NCBI GenBank assembly: GCA_009739215.1
Contig: VSJF01000001.1
Span: 1,116,001-1,180,000 of the forward strand
Origin: Floccularia luteovirens
Lineage: Eukaryota > Basidiomycota > Agaricomycetes > Agaricales > Squamanitaceae
DNA: 64,000 nucleotides
Direction of reading: 5' to 3'
Part shown: piece by piece, positions 23,492 to 38,559 of the stretch
Layout of the letters: every line of letters starts with the position of its first letter
Numbering within the stretch: the stretch's first letter is position 1
The notes under the pieces: model-generated
Databases searched by the model: none
What the model saw: only the letters and a program-made list of their open reading frames with translations
Told to the model about the DNA's origin: nothing
Made by a program: the position numbers and the translations under genes

Positions 23492-24547
23492 ATGGCTGCC
23501 ATTTCAGGCGTGAAAAAAGCCATTTCTTTGGGCCCTACAGTCCGCATTCTTTCCAGTGGCGTTCCCTACGCCCCGTGTATCAATCTGAATGCTCGGGCTC
23601 CTCATGATGCTCATAGTCATGGCCATTCTTCCTCAGGAACTCGGTCTGATCCAGTTCCACACTGGGCTGGTGGGGTCTCAAGCACATCTTCCGGGCTTGT
23701 TTCGAAAACATTTACCACCGGTAAGCTTCAAACGCGTTATTATATAGAAAAGCTAAACTGGGTCCCATATAGTTTTACCAAGTGTCAAGTACCAGTCACG
23801 ACTTTTGCATACCACAGCAGCTGTAAAAGATGCATCAGAAGTTCCCGACTGGTCAGCGTACCGCACGAACCCCGATAACAATCGTACACTGTCATATGCC
23901 ATGGTCGGAACACTGGGTGTCCTCTCTGCGTCGGTTGCCAAGTCATCCGTGTCTGAATTTTTACAGACAATGGCAGCCTCAGCGGATGTTCTGGCGTTGG
24001 CAAAAGTGGAGGTTGAACTTGCCAGCATTCCAGAAGGAAAGAATGTCATTATAAAATGGCGGGGAAAACCCGTTTTTATTAGGCATAGGACACAGTCTGA
24101 AATCGAGGAAGCTCGCGCAACTGACTGGAAAGGCTTCCGGGACCCTCAAGCTGATGAGGACCGGGTTAAAAAGCCTGAATGGCTGGTCATGTTAGGTGTC
24201 TGCACGCATTTGGGTTGTGTGCCGATTGGTGAAGCAGGAGATTTCGGAGGCTGGTTGGTATTCTTCTAGTCCTAGAATAATAGTCCTATATGACTTACAA
24301 TTTTCGTTACAGGTTCTGCCCCTGTCATGGATCGCATTATGATATCTGTAAGTGATTTTTCAATGTGAATAAAGAATCATTGACTGACTAACCCACCACC
24401 AGCCGGTCGTGCACGTAAAGGCCCTGCACCTGTAAGTTTTTGTAATCAGAAAATCTAGGCCATTTCTAAGCTATTATGATACAGCTTAACCTTGAAATTC
24501 CGACATACGAGTTCAGTGATGGTGATGAGAAGCTAGTTATCGGATAA
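23492..24547 (+). CDS. RIP1: Rieske iron-sulphur subunit of cytochrome bc1 complex
   Basis: Electron-carrying subunit of mitochondrial complex III. The N-terminus, MAAISGVKKAISLGPTVRI, is a basic presequence. Then come DASEVPDWSAYRTNPDNN, the hydrophobic anchor region (SYAMVGTLGVLSASVAKSSV) and the soluble head. Both cluster-binding boxes are present: VCTHLGCVPIGEAG around 24200 and FCPCHGSHYD across an intron near 24315-24350. The two His and two Cys ligands and the disulphide cysteines are intact. It ends PTYEFSDGDEKLVIG, stop 24545-24547. Introns lie near 23720-23815, 24255-24311, 24348-24402 and 24432-24484. The short exons at the cluster are typical of fungal RIP1 genes. Confidence 0.96.
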
Positions 24548-24687
24548 TATATTCGCCTAGACACACGTAGAGATTAGGTTAATAAATAAAGCTATCTTGT
24601 CTTCCTATCAAACTTCCCGGTGTTCCCGGTGGATGTCAGATATAAATAAGCTACTTTCGAAACACACGCTCTTTCTCAACATTCACG

Positions 24688-25549
24688 ATGCCTCAGCCTC
24701 AGATACTCACAATTAGTTCGATTCTTGGCCTCGTTAATCCACGCGGACTATATATGGTCGCGTATAGTTGGCTTTTTGGCATGTGTAAGTTTCACTGTTC
24801 TATCAGAAGCACACTCAGGGCTGAGGAAGATGATCTGTACATGAACAGCATTATGGATCACATTCTTTGGAGGTATGACGAATAACTTGACCTGTTCAGA
24901 ACTGTCCTAACGTCCTGTAATAAATCACATTATAGGCGTTATTGCGTTCAAAGCTCTGCGTCTGTGGTCTTCCTTTGTGAAACAATTAAACTGTCACTGA
25001 CTCTCGATTTGTACCGTTAAAAGCACGACACCAATTTGGCGCCCTACAACACAAAACGTTCCCGATATACTTCATAATTTCGATAGCATTGTCCTCAACA
25101 TTATTAGCATATTGGGCCGGAAGACATCCTAATGTTATCACCCACATAACTGAACCTAGATACGCCGATGTTGCACAAGCCTATACACTTGCCATGGTTA
25201 CCCTCTCACAAAGTTTTAATTATTTCGTAGTTGGTCCCATGACCAGCAAGTAAGTGATCCGTTTACCAGACCTTTCCTGAAATTGGTTTGACTGGTGGAA
25301 TTTAGAGTGATGTTCCAACGTCAGAGATTAGAAAAGGAAGAAGGCAAATCATACGGAGATCCTGGAGTACGTCCCTCTATGTGATAAAAGATATTCAGTT
25401 GTTCACACAAGTCGCATTAGGTTTCGGCCAACATGAAATCTTTGAACCGTAAATTCGGCATGTTACATGGTATCAGTTCTCTTGCCAACCTGGGAGCAGT
25501 TCTGGCTTTAGGTTTTCATGGACTTTGGATCGGCAATGTAGGAATTTAG
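24688..25549 (+). CDS. TMEM205-like (DUF4149) multipass membrane protein
   Basis: Five or six exons give a small protein with about four membrane segments. It begins MPQPQILTISSILGLVNPR, continues LWITFFGGVIAFKAL, then PRHQFGALQHKTFPIYF, which is the recognisable motif of the TMEM205/DUF4149 family. Hydrophobic segments follow around YFIISIALSSTLLAYWAG and VTLSQSFNYFVVGPMTSK, then a basic loop (VMFQRQRLEKEEGKSYGDPG) and a last segment ISSLANLGAVLALGFHGLW ending near NVGI at TAG 25547-25549. The molecular function of the family is not established. It converges on the U2A' gene with 160 bp between stops. Confidence 0.8.
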
Positions 25550-25709
25550 CTAAATGACGGGATGTACTGCAAAAAATTTTGAATAAGCCCTTCATGGACA
25601 TTGTAATGAGGCAGCTCCAGACCATCGGACTCCACCGTTCGTAAGAAAAAAAAAAGGCGATGTGCAAAAAAAAATACAAAGTTTGACGATACAGGAATTA
25701 CCCAGCCCA

Positions 25710-26640
25710 TTATGCTCCCACAGAGTCTAGATCAGGCATATATCCTTCCCTCAAGCTTCTTTCCAACCTCCTGACCTCCTCCAAAGAGGTGGCTTTTGCA
25801 ATTGCTGCTCGGACCTTTTCTTGGTCTTCTTTTGACATAAGCCGTCCAGCTTTTCCTGGCATCGCTGCTGGTTTTGGTTCATCAATTGTTAGCACGGCTT
25901 TTGTAGAATGTGCCGATACTGTTGTAGATATTGTTGTAGCGAGTGCTGTTGGCAGGTTTTCGGCGGTCACGAATAATGACTTTGCTGTTTGACGCTCCTG
26001 TATTGTATTCAATTGCAGTCGAAATTCGAATGAGTCCTCGAAATGGGAAAGCCCTTAGGTGGAGGTGCAGCGGAGCGCACCTTGTCCCGAATTCTCTGGA
26101 AATCCAAAACTCTCAGCCCAGGAATTCTCCAGGCAAGCCACTCGCGATACCATTTTTTTTCTCGGACTGGATTGCCAAGCAACGAAAGATACTTGAGACG
26201 TTTGAGTTCTTTGAGTGGTTCAAGATCTCCGAGTTCAACAATATTGTTATTCGTTAGAACCAACATTGTTAAATTAGGGATGGAAAGGTGAATCGAAGAA
26301 GAAATTGCATGTATTCGGTTGTTGGCGAGAAAGAGCGTATGCAGACGCTTCATTAGAGGCATGTTACCGAGAATTTGGATGGCATTGTCAGTAAAATCGA
26401 TGGCATCGTGTTGATCCTAGTGCAGTGATAAGAGAGGGCTTGTAAGATGATAAAAAAAAGAAGAGACTGACTCTTGTAACACCAAGATTTTCGATAGCAG
26501 GAATTTTACAACCTTGAGAGATTTGTGATTGATTAAAAGAGTAACGATAAAGTTGACCTACCTCTTAGGTCCAACTGACGTTCTTTAGCAGGATTGAGAG
26601 CCGACGATGCCTGCACCAACAGCTCTGGAGTGAGCTTCAT
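25710..26640 (-). CDS. LEA1: U2 snRNP protein A' (leucine-rich repeat)
   Basis: Core U2 snRNP component that partners U2B'' on U2 stem-loop IV during pre-mRNA splicing. The start MKLTPELLVQASSALNPAKE and ERQLDLR match the family. Leucine-rich repeats follow: LFLANNRIHAISSSIH, LTMLVLTNNNIVELGDLEPL, LKYLSLLGNPV, and the capping motif YREWLAWRIPGLRVLDFQRI. An intron of about 88 nt joins RIRDK to ERQTAKSLFVTAENLPTALA, as expected for U2A'. The C-terminus is a helical tail (LTSKEDQ-like MSKEDQEKVRAAIAKATSLE) ending DLDSVGA at 25710. It is divergent from SAC1, with 150 bp between start codons. Confidence 0.9.
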
Positions 26641-26790
26641 CGTCAAGAAAGAGAAGAGTTAAGAAAAACCGATTAGCAGAATCAGTAATTGCCAAGTTTG
26701 CCAAGTTCAGACTCAGATCAACGTCAAAAATTAGCTGTTGGTTCTCTCAGGGCCCTGCCCGTTCAAACGTTGCCTTTCCATTCCTCACAC

Positions 26791-29540
26791 ATGCTGCCCC
26801 TCCACCAACGTCTGCACCTGTGAGGCCATTTGATTTCAACAGCTTCTATCCAGTGCTTCTGACTGTCGCGAAACAGATATATCGAGGGAAATGACACGTA
26901 CATTTTCGCTCCAGAGGGTGGTGATGCAGAGACGTTGACTATATATCGTTCTTCTGGTGATGTCGTCTTGAATAGCGAGTTATACTCTTCAAAAATTTGG
27001 GCATGCCTCTAATCTTTTACCAGAGCTTAAAATGCCATTGCCATTGTCCGCTCGTCGAAGTAGCAAAGTCGTCCACGGAATTTTGGGTTTTATTTCACTT
27101 TCTCTATGTAAGCGTCTACATCTACTTTATTCCAGCGTATTCTTGACAACCCACCCTAAAAAGCGGAATATATAATTGTGGTTACCGGGCGGGAGATCCA
27201 AGGACGGCTAATGGGAAACGAGATATACCGCGCAACTGACTTTGATATCCTTCCACTGAACCCCAACCTGTCTCCACATAGTACTCCACCCCACCCGGTG
27301 GAAAGCCATTTATTAGCCCTTGTACGCTCACATCTGTATGGCGGGAACTTTTTATTTTCATATACCTGGGATATTACGCGTAGACTTCAAGCACAATGGG
27401 AAACTCGAGAGAAGGACGAGAGGAAACCCTTTTGGGAGGTGGTACGTACACTAGCATATATCCTTTTTGATTTTTCTTACGCGTCGAGGAAGGTCGACGA
27501 CCGTTTTTTCTGGAACAAGTATGTTAATACCTTTTTTTGGCCGGTACCCTCTGAACAAAGACGTCCACAAGGTTTTTACAATCCAAACTTATAGATCTGG
27601 CGGCATCTTCTGCTGGTAGCCAAGATGTAATGTCACAGCTTTATTTTGTGGTTGACCACTGACATTTAGTCCTTGTACAGCTTGGTTCATACATTCTTCC
27701 TATCATGTATGGCAGTACGTGTATTCGTTGTGGTAATGTGACTACTCTGACTTTTGATCCAGCATTCGATCTACGTCCCGCTTTTTTGCATGGCCGGCAC
27801 ATGCAGTTATGTTTAATTAGCCGCCGCTCTCGGTTCCGTGCCGGTACTCGTTACCTTAGACGCGGAATTGACCATGAAGGTCATGTCGCAAATTTTAACG
27901 AAACCGAACAAATTGTTCTAATCGAAGAGCAACCGACGCATAACAATCCTAGCCAACCTGGGGATGGCTACTCCACAAAATTCAGTTTTGTACAGATTCG
28001 TGGAAGTGTTCCTTTGTTCTGGGCAGAGATTAGCACCCTTCGGTACAAACCTGACTTACAAATCATGGACCTTCAAGACACGGTTAGTATCTATCAAACC
28101 TAGAACTTCACATAGTTCTTTCTAAACATACCTAGGCGGACGTAATGCGAACACATATCATGGATCAAGTCTCGAAATATGGATCAACCGCATTGGTCAA
28201 CCTAGTCAATCAAGTGGGGCACGAGAAGCCAGTGAAAGAAGCATATGAAAAGTACTATGCTCAGGTATGTGATGCTACTAGTTGATTCTACTTTATGAGA
28301 CACTTTGACAAAATTCTAAGCTCAATTTGCCCAATACCCGATACGAATATTTCGATTTCCACCGAGAATGTCGAAAGATGCAATGGGACCGCATATCCAT
28401 CTTAATTGACCGGCTGAAAGATGATATAGATAAGGATGGGTAAATGTTTAGTTACAAACCGATGCGAAGATATCTAATAATTTTATCTTAGATACTTCCA
28501 AGTCAACGCAGACACCTTGACTCCAGTGAAATTCCAGAATGGTGTAATTCGCACCAATTGTATGGACAACCTTGATAGGACGAACGTTGTACAAGCTGCA
28601 TTTGCGAAATATGTATTGAACGAGCAACTTAGAAAACTAGATATCTTGACTGGTGGTGATGGAATAGACGACTATGAGACTTTCAGTAGAGACTTCCGAG
28701 AGAGTAAGTTTATTTGTTGTGAATTTTAATTATATCAGTCATTGATATATATTTATCCAGTGTGGGCGGATCACGCTGATTCGATTGCCCGTGCGTATGG
28801 AGGGTCTGGTGCTCTCAAATCAGATTTCACGAGAACCAATAAAAGAACACGGAAAGGCCTCTTGGAAGATGGTTACAAGTCCATGATGAGGTATGTCAAG
28901 AATACTTTCTTTGACGGCACAAGACAGGTATTTTTTTCCTTGGTTTTCCGGGTGAATATAAGCTCAAGTTTTATTCGTTCAGGATGGGTTCGACCTAGTG
29001 ACAGGGGCATATGTCCCGAGGAAAAATCCATCTGCCGCTCTATTCTTAGTTTCCGACACAAGACCTCTGATAACCCGTTCGGTAAGAGTCAGCCTGTGTG
29101 TGTCCCAAGGTCGACTGTAGTATTAATGTCGGTTTTAGATGCCCGTCGTTGCATCATTTTCTTTATTTATGATCTGTGCCGGTTTAACTCTACCTCGCAC
29201 CTCTGGTTCGTTTCTAGATTATTTGGGATTCAGCATTTACTGAGGAATCTTGGCAGATTACTCTCTGTTTTACTTTTTCATGATATGGTTTATCCTCTTG
29301 ACGATGTCGTTGGTCTACATGCTTATTCATGGCATTGATTATGTGTCCTGGCCCCGACTTAATCCGCCTACGGATATAATTTATTACTCAGGACCAGGAT
29401 TCCGATCTGCTCACCATGGGTTAGGATTCAAGGGTATCAACGAACCGGACTTGAAACGAACCAATTGGTTGAGTATGGGTGCAAAGAAAGCTCTTGTGGA
29501 AGAGGTGGAGCTAGGTACATTGAAGAAAAGAGTAGAGTAA
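26791..29540 (+). CDS. SAC1: Phosphoinositide phosphatase Sac1
   Basis: ER/Golgi membrane phosphatase that turns over PI4P, also at ER-plasma membrane contacts. It starts [20 protein letters not shown] after the first splice. The Sac domain shows [66 protein letters not shown] and [16 protein letters not shown]. The catalytic CX5R loop is intact in [17 protein letters not shown] (around 28550-28580). Two hydrophobic segments near the C-terminus (around 29130-29330; [20 protein letters not shown]) form the membrane hairpin. The tail ends LGTLKKRVE at 29538-29540. About a dozen introns. The exact donor after YRSSG near 26965 is uncertain. Confidence 0.94.
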
Positions 29541-29932
29541 ACCTACCCCGACATATTTACATAAAATAATTTGTAGAGACGACCGTTTTATTTTTTATGT
29601 CCTTTACACCTATTATATATACCAAGGTTTTCTATTATGCCGAAGAGATGAAGACCCCAGAATCAGAATCACCGGCCGAGACTGATGCCGAGACGGCGAA
29701 AGTTCAATCTATCTATCATTGGTGCGTTTGGATGATATTTTAAATATATTGATTCCCCTTCCAAAACGATGTTTGACATTTGGAATGTTGGGGTCCTACA
29801 GATGAATCAACCACTCAACTGAGTTGGAAAAACTTTCGGCAACTTTCTTTGAGCATTCTCATCAAATTGTTTTGTCTCTGTTGTAAAACTCCACACTAAA
29901 AATCTTTCTGCCAGCTGTATATAGTACTTCTC
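29541..29932. other. Intergenic region, SAC1 to SET
   Basis: About 390 bp between two tandem genes. A short open frame starting at 29649 (MKTPESESPAETDAE) has no further support. No repeat or RNA gene is seen. Confidence 0.5.
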
Positions 29933-30969
29933 ATGGCTAAAGGTGCAAAACGAGCGGCTTCAGGCGCTGATGAGGAAAAAAACATCTTGCAAGGTGTTGA
30001 GCTAAATGAAGAAGAAGCAGCTAAACTGCAAGACATTCAGCACGACTTGGCTCGGGCTGAACTTATACTCGGTTGGTAGCCTGAGTTCATTTCCACAATA
30101 CAAAACTCATAAAAACATGGTAGAACGGCAAGCCCAGAAAACCTTGCGTCCTGTATATGAAAAGCGGCGTCAGGTGGTGAAAGCTATTCCGAGGTTCTGG
30201 CCCGTCGCTTTGATGAATCATAGCTTGGTTGCGTTCCACGCACAACACAATACAGATCAGACTGCACTAGGATATCTTGAAGATGTTTGGGTGGAAAAAG
30301 ATCCCAATGAACACCGTTGCTTCACCATTGAGTTTGTATGTGCAATTTTCCAGAATTGTGGAATTGGATTGAGGATTGTCTCACTCTTTTATGTAGCAAT
30401 TCAAAGAAAATCCATTCTTCCATGATACACTACTGAAGAAAGAGTACAAATTTGTGCCACCACCTGCTGCGGCAGATGAACAAGCTGATGCCGACGGTAT
30501 CACTAAGTCAATGCTCGACTTTTCATGGGAACGCGACGTTCAAATATCGGTACGTGATTCAGATTGAAACTTGTGAACAAATTTAAACAAACTTCGCAGA
30601 GCACCAAAATCAACTGGAAAGATAGCGACAAGGCTCTCACAAAAGTTTATCCACGAGAAAATGGCGAAGACGACGACGATATCCCAGCAGAAGCTGGGAG
30701 CTTTTTCAACTTCTTTGAGCACGAAAGTGATCCGATAGATGTGAGTAGTACAAGGACAATGAACTGTTACATGGATACCTGATGAGTCTTGAACGTAGCT
30801 CGGACTGACAATAGCAAATGAGATCTTCCCGGAGTGTATTGACTATTTCCTGGGCAAGACAGGGGAGGATGAGTGGGATTCGGAAGAATCTGAAGATGAG
30901 GACGATGAAGACGCGGAAGAAATTGATCTTGAAAAGCCGCGGACTAAAAAGCAAAGGGTCTTGTCTTAA
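29933..30969 (+). CDS. SET/NAP-family histone chaperone
   Basis: NAP-fold protein that binds histones; SET/TAF-I and Vps75 are the closest relatives by eye. It starts MAKGAKRAASGADEEKN with a helix LQDIQHDLARAELILERQA, a dimerisation-type coiled coil, then YEKRRQVVKAIPRFWPVAL, which is diagnostic for the SET branch. Core strands follow: LGYLEDVWVEKDPNEHRCFT, FTIEFQFKENPFFHD, and the earmuff/NAP segment STKINWKDSDKAL, SFFNFFEHESDP, ANEIFPECIDYFLG. The C-terminus is a strongly acidic tail (EDEDDEDAEEID) with a short basic end TKKQRVLS, stop 30967-30969. Introns lie near 30072-30125, 30333-30396, 30550-30599 and 30740-30798. Confidence 0.88.
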
Positions 30970-31023
30970 TCTAGGATACAGGAATACGGAGTCACAATCA
31001 TGGAGAATATATGCCGTTGACGG

Positions 31024-31050
31024 CTTGAATTGAACTGAACTGAATTGAGC
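31024..31050. repeat. Short imperfect pentamer repeat
   Basis: Five copies of TGAAY/TGAGC (TGAAT-TGAAC-TGAAC-TGAAT-TGAGC) lie between the SET stop and the chitin deacetylase start. It could be a small microsatellite. Confidence 0.55.
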
Positions 31051-31141
31051 TGTTTAAACTATTAATAGACCAGAGAAACACGATGACAGATCCGACATTT
31101 TTATGTTTTTCGTTTCTTTCTTCTTTACTACCACCACAACA

Positions 31142-32919
31142 ATGAAGGCTCTTTCTTCCTTCATCGTTCTTTTGCCCCTTCTCACAGCTGCCCACCAAGA
31201 CCTACACAATCCTCATCATCGTCGTCAAGCCTCTCCTGCAACATCTACTAGCATCGGTCTTAGTTCGGCCTCTAGTTCTCTTCCTGTCCCATCCCCGCCA
31301 GCTGGCCCTACTCCCTCAGCTCCCATCGCTTCAGGTTCTGTTATCTCAGGTTTACCATCTGGTAGTTTGGCCTCGTCAGGAATCTCAATTTTGTCTAACA
31401 CACCAACCACGACATTTACGTTCAGCTTGCACTCCACCAATCCGACTGCTGTCCCGTTGGCTTCGATTGTCTCCTTCGAGGCCTCACTCCCTACTCTTCC
31501 CCTTGCATCAACTGCCGTCCCCGGTTCTTTACCAATATTCTTGCCGAATGCACCCCCTTTGCCAGATGGTACGTCCTGATTAACGTTGTTTGGGTACCTT
31601 GCATAAATATTAGCTATTTTTGGAACATGGACATGTGCTGACATGTTTTTTTTCTTGTTATTTTTAGCTTCGCTCTTGAAGCCGCAGGACTATCCCGCTC
31701 TCGACGTCCCCCCACCAACAGACTCCCCTGAAGTACAACAGTGGATTCAAGATGTGATGAGCTCTGGTATCCCAATTCCCAATATCACTCAGACTTTACC
31801 CGGTGTGTATTCCAACGTAATCAAGACTTATTCTGATATAATTCATGTAGGTGGTTGTCCCGCTAATCCCCAAGCTGCGACGGACCAGTCACGCTGCTGG
31901 TGGACTTGCGGTGGATGTGTTCGCCCTGAAGATATAGTGAACTGTCCTACAGCAATGGATTGGGGTCTCACATACGATGACGGCCCGTCGTTCTATACTG
32001 AGAATCTCCTGCAATTTTTGGACCAACATAATCTCAAGTCTACTTTCTTCGTTGTGGGTTCTCGTGTTATTTCCTTCCCGGCCACCTTGCAAACACAGTA
32101 TATGGGTCAACACCAAATTGCTGTTCATACGTGGAGCCACCCTCCGTTGACAACCATGACGAATGAAGAAATTATTGCTGAGCTTGGGTGGTCTAAAAAG
32201 GTTATCAAAGACGTCTTAGGTGTAACTCCTAATGTGATGAGGCCTCCTTTTGGAGACATTGAGTAAGTCACCCCAGTTTTGTATTTGCTGTCTTGCCTAA
32301 TAGCTATCTAGCGATCGTGTGCGCGCCATCTGTATGGCTATGGATCTGACACCTGTCATCTGGACCCGTATCAGTCCAGTTGCAACTTATGATACAGATG
32401 GTAAGAAGATTTTTGTCGAACTAAAATATCATTGAATAATACAAAACTACCCAGATTTCAATATCCACAGTGGTACTACTAGTGTAAACCAGGTTTTACA
32501 GAACTGGGAAAACATTCTTGGCAATGCAACCACCTCGAGTAATGGTTTCATTGTTCTTGAACATGACTTGTTCGAAGAGTCGGTTCAGGTAGCAACTGGT
32601 TATATCTTGCCTGACGCTTTGGCGCACAACCCTCCATTCACCATCCAGCCGGTGGTGCAATGCAATAATAAGCCATTGTCAGATGCGTATGTCGAGACAA
32701 ATGATAACACGACTAACCCACCGCCCTCGGGGTCAAGTATGTTTCAGATCTTGATTCTCCTTCAGACATGCTGATGTGTCCTCAATAGTTAAATCACAAC
32801 AATCACCTGCGAGCTCGGGAGGTGTTGATACCTATCCCATGCAGTTCAAGATGCTTAGCACTGCTGTAGTTTTAACCACTATTGCAATGTGTTCCGGCTT
32901 TTCGGCTTTTCGGCTCTAA
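31142..32919 (+). CDS. Secreted/GPI-type chitin deacetylase (CE4)
   Basis: Converts chitin to chitosan in the cell wall. A signal peptide (MKALSSFIVLLPLLTAAHQ) is followed by a dibasic site (HHRRQ) and a long Ser/Pro/Thr-rich spacer, then the CE4 polysaccharide deacetylase domain. Catalytic motifs are visible: motif 1 MDWGLTYDDGPSFYTEN with the Asp pair, then STFFVVGSRV, motif 2 HQIAVHTWSHPPLT with the metal His pair, motif 3 VMRPPFGDIDDRVRAIC across an intron, and motif 4 like NGFIVLEHDLFEESV. The C-terminus is hydrophobic (MLSTAVVLTTIAMCSGFSAF) after a Ser/Gly stretch, suggesting a GPI signal. Introns lie near 31569-31668, 32262-32312, 32402-32455 and 32737-32789. Stop 32917-32919. Confidence 0.92.
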
Positions 32920-33597
32920 AAATAACGCCTTCCATACTAACAAAATTTACTAACTACCGCCTAAACTCGGCAGGCGGGTCAAGACACTCATTTCTACCGC
33001 AGTACACTTCGTATTACTACATCTTACGAACACTATACCCAACATAAATAGGCCGGTCTGTCACCCCCTTTTTCATAATACAAATAGCTGGACTTCGTCA
33101 GAAGAATCAGGACTTTTTGTTGGCCATCTTCTTGCTACATTTAGATTGACAATACACATCTCCGTTGCTATGTATATTATCTCTGTTGCTTCTTCAGAGG
33201 TGGAGCAATGTGCAACATCATTTTTCCAGATGCCACACACAATGTAATAATGAATTGGTTCCGAATAGAATCTTCTCAAAATCTTCCACTATTTCTATAT
33301 ATAGGGAGCTATTTATGGTACAAACTCAGTTTCTATTCAATTGTGGACAAACCGGCAAGAAGTCGTAACGGGCAAGTCCGCGAGGCCATTAATTAATCTC
33401 TCTCTAATGGGAAAGCCTAAGTAATACGTGCTAAAAACAAACATAAAACCCAAGAACCAGAGACACTAAAGAGCTTAGTGCATAATGAAAAATATAACGT
33501 AAAAAATCAAAGAGTAGTGTGCAGATAAAAAATAATGTATGCGAGGTAGAAATCCGGAAAAAATGCAGGCGGAAAATAATGCCGATGTGGAATTAAT
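32920..33597. other. Convergent, A/T-rich intergenic region
   Basis: About 680 bp between two convergent stop codons, A/T-rich with only short open frames. No gene, RNA or repeat is recognisable; it probably holds two 3' UTRs. Confidence 0.5.
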
Positions 33598-36656
<3,059 letters not shown>

Positions 36657-36850
36657 CTAAGAGATGGACACAGAAAGAAAGCAGATGACAAAAGAAAGAA
36701 AAGGTAAAGAAAGGAAGGTGGATTGCGAAGGAGTTGAAGTGGAAGGTGGCAGTGGCAGTATCGCTCAAAATGGTCCGCTGTGACTGGACGTGACGAATGA
36801 CAATCTCGGACCTTCAGCCTATCTAACCAATAAACGTTCAGCTAGATAAG

Positions 36851-36856
36851 CACGTG
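36851..36856. promoter_or_regulatory. CACGTG palindrome upstream of the SRPK gene
   Basis: The E-box palindrome lies about 195 bp upstream of the SRPK start, in the 264-bp gap to the MINDY gene. Regulatory role is inferred from position. Confidence 0.35.
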
Positions 36857-36920
36857 CTACCTGAGGTTCTATTTAGTATGTCTCACTATATAACATAATA
36901 TATGTAGCTATTGTAGTCCT

Positions 36921-38355
36921 CTACATTATCATACAGTCTGACTTTTTCTTCTTTGGTTTCTTGTGCCGAGGTCCATTAACTTGTGCTTGTGATTGAGCTC
37001 TCCTCTCCTCTTCCTCTTTAAAATGTCTCGCTTCCTCTTGGCGGGCCAGCTGGTCTTCTTCTGCTTGCAATTGTCTTGCTAATTCATGGCTACATCATCA
37101 CTTCAATTACACCAACGTATTAGACAGAAATAAAAACGCACTCTGCCGGATTCTCCGTTCCCAAAAAATGTCCTGCCTCCATTTCCGCAAGCCTCAGCGC
37201 ATCTTCTGCACTTTGTCCAGCAAAGTCCCCACCAGCTGGGCTGGATCGCACAAAATATGAATCAACAAATGTCGACCATCCCCCATCAACATCCTCCAAA
37301 CGTTCCCAGACAATCGAAGGCTCATGCAAGAATATCTGATCTGTTACTAATGTGTACAAAGCCGAGTCATCTCCCTCAGATTTGTACAATACGGCGAGGT
37401 GTGAACTACGAAACAGTGCAACCAAGGAGCCCGGGGTGAGGATCGCTGCAAGGTGGAAGAGGCCGTGGTACGTCAGTTGTGATGACGTGCTCTCCAGAAA
37501 ACGGCGCACAACAATTGCTGCATCGTAGTGTTTGAGGATATGTATATCATGGTAACAGTATTTGAAAAGGATGTTACTAACCATCTTCAATCTTCGTTCG
37601 TTCGTCATTAGATATTTCCCTAGGAGCACTAGAACCGCTCGTAGGAATAGATGTATCGTTGACAACAAAACTACCATTCGTAATATGGTCAACTTCGGCA
37701 ATCAGTTGAACGGCAGTGTCATAATCCTGGATCTTCTCTAATACACGGGCTTCCGCAGTGTCTGGGTCAACCAGCCAGCCATGTACAAGCTTGATTCCAA
37801 CTTGTTCAAACAGTTTCAATTCACCACTTCCAGTTCCAGCCGGACGAAAAGACGTTGCGGCAATAAAGAGTGGATTTAGGTCCATTCCCTCTTAAGTACG
37901 TTAAGAAATATCAGTCATGTTACGTAGTGAGAAGTGAAGACGTACTTTGAGTTGCAGGCATGATTGACAACGCGGCAGAGATATCAACATCAGAAGAGTT
38001 GGTAAGAAGGTATTCAGCAACTAACTGAGAAAGAAACTCGTAAGAGACGGTCTGACGCTCAAGAGGTAGTATTTGGATGTCCCCTCTAAGAATTAGGATG
38101 TTACCTATATATAAAAACATTAGTGAGCATACGCCGGCTTCAATTTGGCAGATGAGAAGTTACATATAGCAATGAAAGAACATGGTCTGTACAAGTCAGT
38201 CCAGCTACTCACTGCGAAAGTAAAACAACTCACCCATTGTAATTTTGTGTTATGATCTTTAACGACTTCTTCTTATCATGTGGACCGTATTGGATTAGTT
38301 TGAGGTACCAGACTTCTGCCCTCGACGAATGAATAGTTGGTACGTCTTCTGCCAT
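36921..38355 (-). CDS. MINDY-family (FAM63) deubiquitinase
   Basis: Cysteine protease that trims K48-linked ubiquitin chains. The start MAEDVPTIHSSRAEVWYLKL leads to KIITQNYNGPCSFIAICNIL, the MINDY active-site segment with its Gln and catalytic Cys, assembled from three exons. Next are DIQILPLERQTVSYEFLSQL, LNPLFIAATSFRPAGTGSGE, VGIKLVHGWLVDP, and the conserved LTYHGLFHLAAILTPGSLVA with its catalytic His, then VALFRSSHLAVLYKSEG and YTLVTDQIFLHEPSIVWERL. After the domain comes a charged helix (ARQLQAEEDQLARQEEARH) and a Lys-rich end, KKPKKKKSDCMIM, a possible CaaX lipidation box. Stop at 36921. A CACGTG palindrome lies 77 bp upstream of the start. Confidence 0.9.
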
Positions 38356-38431
38356 CTGTGAGTGGCAGTCAGTGTCACATACAAAGACTTAATTTAATGG
38401 TATTAATATTAATAACAGTCAGGGAAAATAG

Positions 38432-38437
38432 CACGTG
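38432..38437. promoter_or_regulatory. CACGTG palindrome upstream of the MINDY gene
   Basis: The palindrome lies 77 bp before the MINDY start, in the 204-bp gap after TOP2. Role is inferred from position. Confidence 0.4.
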
Positions 38438-38559
38438 ATAATGTTGAAAATAAATTAAACTTACAGCTTTCAAAAAGTACCTGACGTTCAATGCCTCTAT
38501 TAAAATAAGATATCTGTGGTATTTATTACACTACGACATGTCCTGTCAACTACACGAAT

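Noticed and set aside
31225..31644. Long minus-strand open frame opposite the chitin deacetylase
   Set aside because: It mirrors the low-complexity Ser/Pro/Thr region and has no features or splice support.
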